DNA of 7,883 nucleotides from Flavobacteriales bacterium (GTDB taxonomy: Bacteria > Bacteroidota > Bacteroidia > Flavobacteriales_E > Vicingaceae), in assembly GCA_003487525.1 (NCBI GenBank), contig DNDT01000491.1:1-7883 (forward strand), given 5' to 3'. The translations under genes and the position numbers were made by a program. The notes under the pieces were generated by a model that did no database searches, was not told the DNA's origin, and saw only the letters and a program-made list of their open reading frames with translations. Shown one piece after another: positions 5,462 through 7,883 of this stretch (the first letter of the stretch is position 1; each line of letters starts with the position of its first letter).

Positions 5462-5546
5462 TTCGGCGTAGTTCACAACTACGCCGAAAATATCGAATCA
5501 GTTAATCCGAAAACGTTTGATATTGGCGCGTAGTTTCGAACTACGC
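5462..5546. repeat. REP/BIME-like element: three contiguous stem-loops with GCGTAGTT arms
   Basis: Hairpin 1: 5462-5488, 12-bp perfect stem (TTCGGCGTAGTT) with 3-base loop CAC. Hairpin 2: 5489-5524, AATATCGAAT pairing with GTTTGATATT (two G-T wobbles, 16-base loop), starting on the next base. Hairpin 3: 5528-5546, GCGTAGTTTCGAACTACGC, 8-bp stem with 3-base loop. The outer hairpins share the arm GCGTAGTT/AACTACGC. The GTAG tetranucleotide within the arm recalls the GTAG mark of REP sequences mobilised by REP-associated tyrosine transposases (RAYTs). No transposase is in the window. The spacer 5356-5732 (377 bases) also holds the terminator and the leader of the next gene. Confidence 0.65.
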
Positions 5547-5662
5547 TCAGATGAGTGTTGTGCAAGAGCGGGAAGATTCACTTGGGCAGTTTTCCTTTCA
5601 TAATAGACATTTTAAATGCATAATATCTAAAACTCATACCCACAAGAAGTAATTTTTTTTAT

Positions 5663-5670
5663 TATCTTTA
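5663..5670 (+). promoter_or_regulatory. Candidate -7 box for the large secreted-protein gene
   Basis: TATCTTTA matches TAnnTTTA and follows an A/T-rich run of T residues, a frequent setting in Bacteroidota. No -33 TTTG lies at the expected distance. If used, the leader is about 58 bases and contains a small hairpin at 5679-5699 (arms TGGT-TCAA / TTGA-ACCA, one bulged A, loop TCAG). Confidence 0.35.
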
Positions 5671-5732
5671 ATGGGTACTGGTATCAATCAGTTGAACCAT
5701 GAATACATTCATTAACTACTTATTAAATCAAA

Positions 5733-7883
5733 ATGCCTATGGTAAAACGTTTACTCTTTATCCTTCTTGTTACAATTTCAACCTACTCCAATGGTCAGGT
5801 TAGTGAGTGGTTGATTCCTATTGACAGTTCATTCTACGTTACTGACGTTGCCATGGACAATTTCGGTAATGCATTTATATGTGGATTTTCCAACACTACA
5901 GGAGTAAGTCTCAACGGGACATATTACCGTTCCGGTAACTTGCCACCGAACGATTACAGGGCTTATCTGGCCAAAGTTGATTCCCTGGGCAATGCACTAT
6001 GGATCAAACAAATGTCTAGTCGTTGGGGATCCGACATTTTAATCACAGCAATTCACATTGACAGAACCAATGATGTGATCGTCGAAGTATACTTTAATGA
6101 CACGTTGTTGATTGAAAACGATACTTCGATATTCCTTCCATCTTACACCCCCAATGCAATTTATAGACATGCTGTTGTAAAATTTGATAATAATGGAACT
6201 TTTAAATGGGCAACGGTTATACCGGGAAGTTCCACTTTTTCTTTTCAATATAATGTTAGCATTATGACCGATGATCAGAAATGTATTTATATTAATCATG
6301 ATACCGTATATTATGCACAGAACACTTATCACGGATTTATCCTGAAACTTGATCACGGTGGAAATATTATTGATTCCTTTCCAAAAGAAGGGAACTCAAT
6401 AGGTTTCTGCATTGATCAAAAGAAAAATGTTTGGGTTCCCTGGTCCTCCTATTTTAATGGTCACCAGTTTAGTGACACCCTAATTGTGCGATATGATAGT
6501 TTGGGTAGTGTAAATTACCAATTGACCGGGTCTGGAAAAATCCAGTTTTGGGATTTGGAAGTTGATACTTCCGGAAACCTCTATGCTCTAGGAAGATTCC
6601 ATGATATGTCGGGTGCGAGTATTGGGGGATATACCATTAACACTAATAGCGCCTTAAGGTCTAACGATTTTATCATTAAAGTCAACAAATTCGGAGTTGT
6701 CTTATGGATGAAGCAATTAAACTACTGTGGATTTGGACCTCCTTTTTATGGATATACTTACATAGATGAAATAGCTCTTGACCGATATGGTGATTTGTTG
6801 TTACAAGGAAATTATAGTCAAATTGCGTGTATGTTCGGTGATAGCCTGAGATCACCTATTTATAATGACAGTGGATCGGTTGTCATATATAAATTGGACG
6901 GAAACGGGGATTTGATCTGGTCTAAACATGCTTATGGTGCAAATTATCAGAGGGGAACGTCTATTGTGACCGGATTCAAGGATAATATTTACGTGACCAT
7001 CTCAGCTAACATGTTACCCAGTGACACGTTTATAGTTGACCACATCCCAATGACTACAAACTATGGAGGTTTCCTCTGGAGAATTAAGGACGCCTCAAAC
7101 CTGGCTTCCGGCTATGTCTACATTGACAGTAACAATAATTCGATTCCAAACACAGGAGATCGGTTTATTGAAAGCCAGCTTATTGCCATTAACGGAGTGA
7201 ATCACTACTACACATTTACCGATCACAACGGATTCTATGATGCTTACCTGATGAATGGGTCGTATTCGCTGGAATACAACCACCCAATCAAACATCACTT
7301 CTCCAGCCCAACGACACATCCTTTATCCTTTTCGGGCTCCAGCCAGGTGGATGACGACAATCATTTCAAACTCACGGCAATTCCGGGAGTCAACGACATG
7401 CGCGTACAGCTGATTCCCCTGGGAGCATCTCGGTCCTGGTGGTCGGATTGGGCTTATGTCGTTGCTGATTTTCGAAACGTTGGAACCACTTATATAAGCG
7501 ACACCTGCGTGTTGAATTTTGATCCCAGACTTGAATTGACCTATGCCAGCATTCCTCCTACAGATACAATGGCTGGCAAGCTGTCCTGGATTTTCTCCAA
7601 CATGGCGCCTTATTCAAGGAATGAAGCTTTCTTGTTTTTTTCGTTTAACAAGAGCATACCAAATGTCTCAATTAGTGACACATTAAGGTTTTATGCCGGT
7701 ATTTACCTGAACGGTTCAGACACTTTTCCCATAGACAATGTAGACAGCACATTGAATGTGGTGAGAGGATCTCATGATCCCAATGACAAAGTTGTTCAAC
7801 CCATGGGAAAAGTTCGTCCGGCCTTTGTTCAGGAAGGAAACTACCTTTACTATACCATTCGCTTTCAGAACACGGGAACAGCT
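5733..7883 (+). CDS. Large secreted SBBP/propeller-like protein with DPNDK-type domain, probable T9SS cargo, 3' end outside window
   Basis: 717 codons read open without a stop to the window end. Start ATG 5733 or 5739 (MVKRLLFILLVTIS), giving an N-terminal signal peptide ending near Asn-Gly-Gln (about residue 22). Residues about 30-455 hold at least seven copies of a motif 'h-h-h-K-h-D-x-x-G-x-h-h-W', starting near 78, 147, 201, 250, 312, 383 and 446 (for example YLAKVDSLGNALWIKQM). This is typical of SBBP/beta-propeller repeats in exported proteins. A prealbumin-like or SdrD-B-like Ig insert follows (about 459-520, SGYVYIDSNNNSIPNTGDRF, ending with TFTDHNGFYDAYL), then beta domains. From about residue 682 comes DPNDK and then YLYYTIRFQNTGTA, the start of the Bacteroidota domain that usually precedes a T9SS C-terminal sorting signal. 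Cargo role: cell-surface or released adhesin or matrix protein, inferred. No enzyme motif seen. Confidence 0.8.
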   Translation, partial: MPMVKRLLFILLVTISTYSNGQVSEWLIPIDSSFYVTDVAMDNFGNAFICGFSNTTGVSLNGTYYRSGNLPPNDYRAYLAKVDSLGNALWIKQMSSRWGSDILITAIHIDRTNDVIVEVYFNDTLLIENDTSIFLPSYTPNAIYRHAVVKFDNNGTFKWATVIPGSSTFSFQYNVSIMTDDQKCIYINHDTVYYAQNTYHGFILKLDHGGNIIDSFPKEGNSIGFCIDQKKNVWVPWSSYFNGHQFSDTLIVRYDSLGSVNYQLTGSGKIQFWDLEVDTSGNLYALGRFHDMSGASIGGYTINTNSALRSNDFIIKVNKFGVVLWMKQLNYCGFGPPFYGYTYIDEIALDRYGDLLLQGNYSQIACMFGDSLRSPIYNDSGSVVIYKLDGNGDLIWSKHAYGANYQRGTSIVTGFKDNIYVTISANMLPSDTFIVDHIPMTTNYGGFLWRIKDASNLASGYVYIDSNNNSIPNTGDRFIESQLIAINGVNHYYTFTDHNGFYDAYLMNGSYSLEYNHPIKHHFSSPTTHPLSFSGSSQVDDDNHFKLTAIPGVNDMRVQLIPLGASRSWWSDWAYVVADFRNVGTTYISDTCVLNFDPRLELTYASIPPTDTMAGKLSWIFSNMAPYSRNEAFLFFSFNKSIPNVSISDTLRFYAGIYLNGSDTFPIDNVDSTLNVVRGSHDPNDKVVQPMGKVRPAFVQEGNYLYYTIRFQNTGTA

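Noticed and set aside
5608..5618. CATTT-T-AAATG palindrome similar to CATTT-GA-AAATG at 4109-4120
   Set aside because: Short, A/T-only cores with different spacing are expected by chance in such AT-rich DNA.
1..7883. CRISPR array, insertion sequence, prophage, tRNA or rRNA, toxin-antitoxin or defence system
   Set aside because: No spaced direct repeats, transposase or integrase, RNA-gene structure or defence-type domain was found on either strand; the repeats seen are heptamers and REP-like hairpins.

Overview
The window looks like a chromosomal piece of a free-living member of the Bacteroidota, probably Flavobacteriia, Cytophagia or a relative. Four things point there. Both window edges carry type IX secretion (T9SS) cargo: the last ~24 codons of a T9SS C-terminal sorting domain on the left and a large SBBP-like/DPNDK-domain protein on the right. 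There are several short lipoproteins with signal peptides of the -SC type. The promoters resemble TTTG-N18/19-TAnnTTTG instead of sigma70 boxes. Genes are AT-rich, with generous intergenic space. No mobile-element gene, CRISPR array, rRNA or tRNA is visible.

Layout, left to right: (i) 1-77, + strand tail of a T9SS cargo gene, convergent with (ii) a two-gene minus-strand operon, an OB-fold-like lipoprotein (822-1355) followed by a PepSY-associated membrane protein (203-763). This operon has a good promoter (1380-1409) and, just upstream, a perfect FNR/CRP-type palindrome TTGAT-N4-ATCAA (1421-1434). (iii) 1602-2429, minus, a PKD-containing surface lipoprotein. (iv) 2430-2804, a 375-base spacer with small palindromes, a 7-bp tandem repeat and the intrinsic terminator of the next gene. 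(v) 2805-3674, minus, a conserved five-helix membrane protein of unknown function. (vi) 3675-4184, a ~510-base divergent spacer with a hairpin, a second and longer 7-bp tandem repeat, an inverted repeat and the promoter of (vii) a Crp/Fnr-family regulator (4185-4766, +), followed by (viii) an NTF2/SnoaL-like lipoprotein (4852-5355, +) closed by an excellent terminator (5373-5411). (ix) 5462-5546, three back-to-back stem-loops that look like a REP/BIME-type element. (x) 5733-7883, +, 717 codons of a secreted protein that runs off the window.

How they may work together: the Crp-like regulator and the NTF2-like lipoprotein probably form one transcription unit. The OB-fold lipoprotein and PepSY protein probably form an oxygen- or redox-regulated envelope module; the FNR-type box is the strongest hint of this. 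Whether the Crp-like protein encoded here acts at that box is open. It keeps the Glu and Ser of the FNR recognition helix but not the Arg, and has no N-terminal FeS cysteine cluster. The rest is ordinary envelope and secretion gene content. No undescribed defence or mobile system can be supported; the most interesting material is regulatory and repetitive DNA between the genes.
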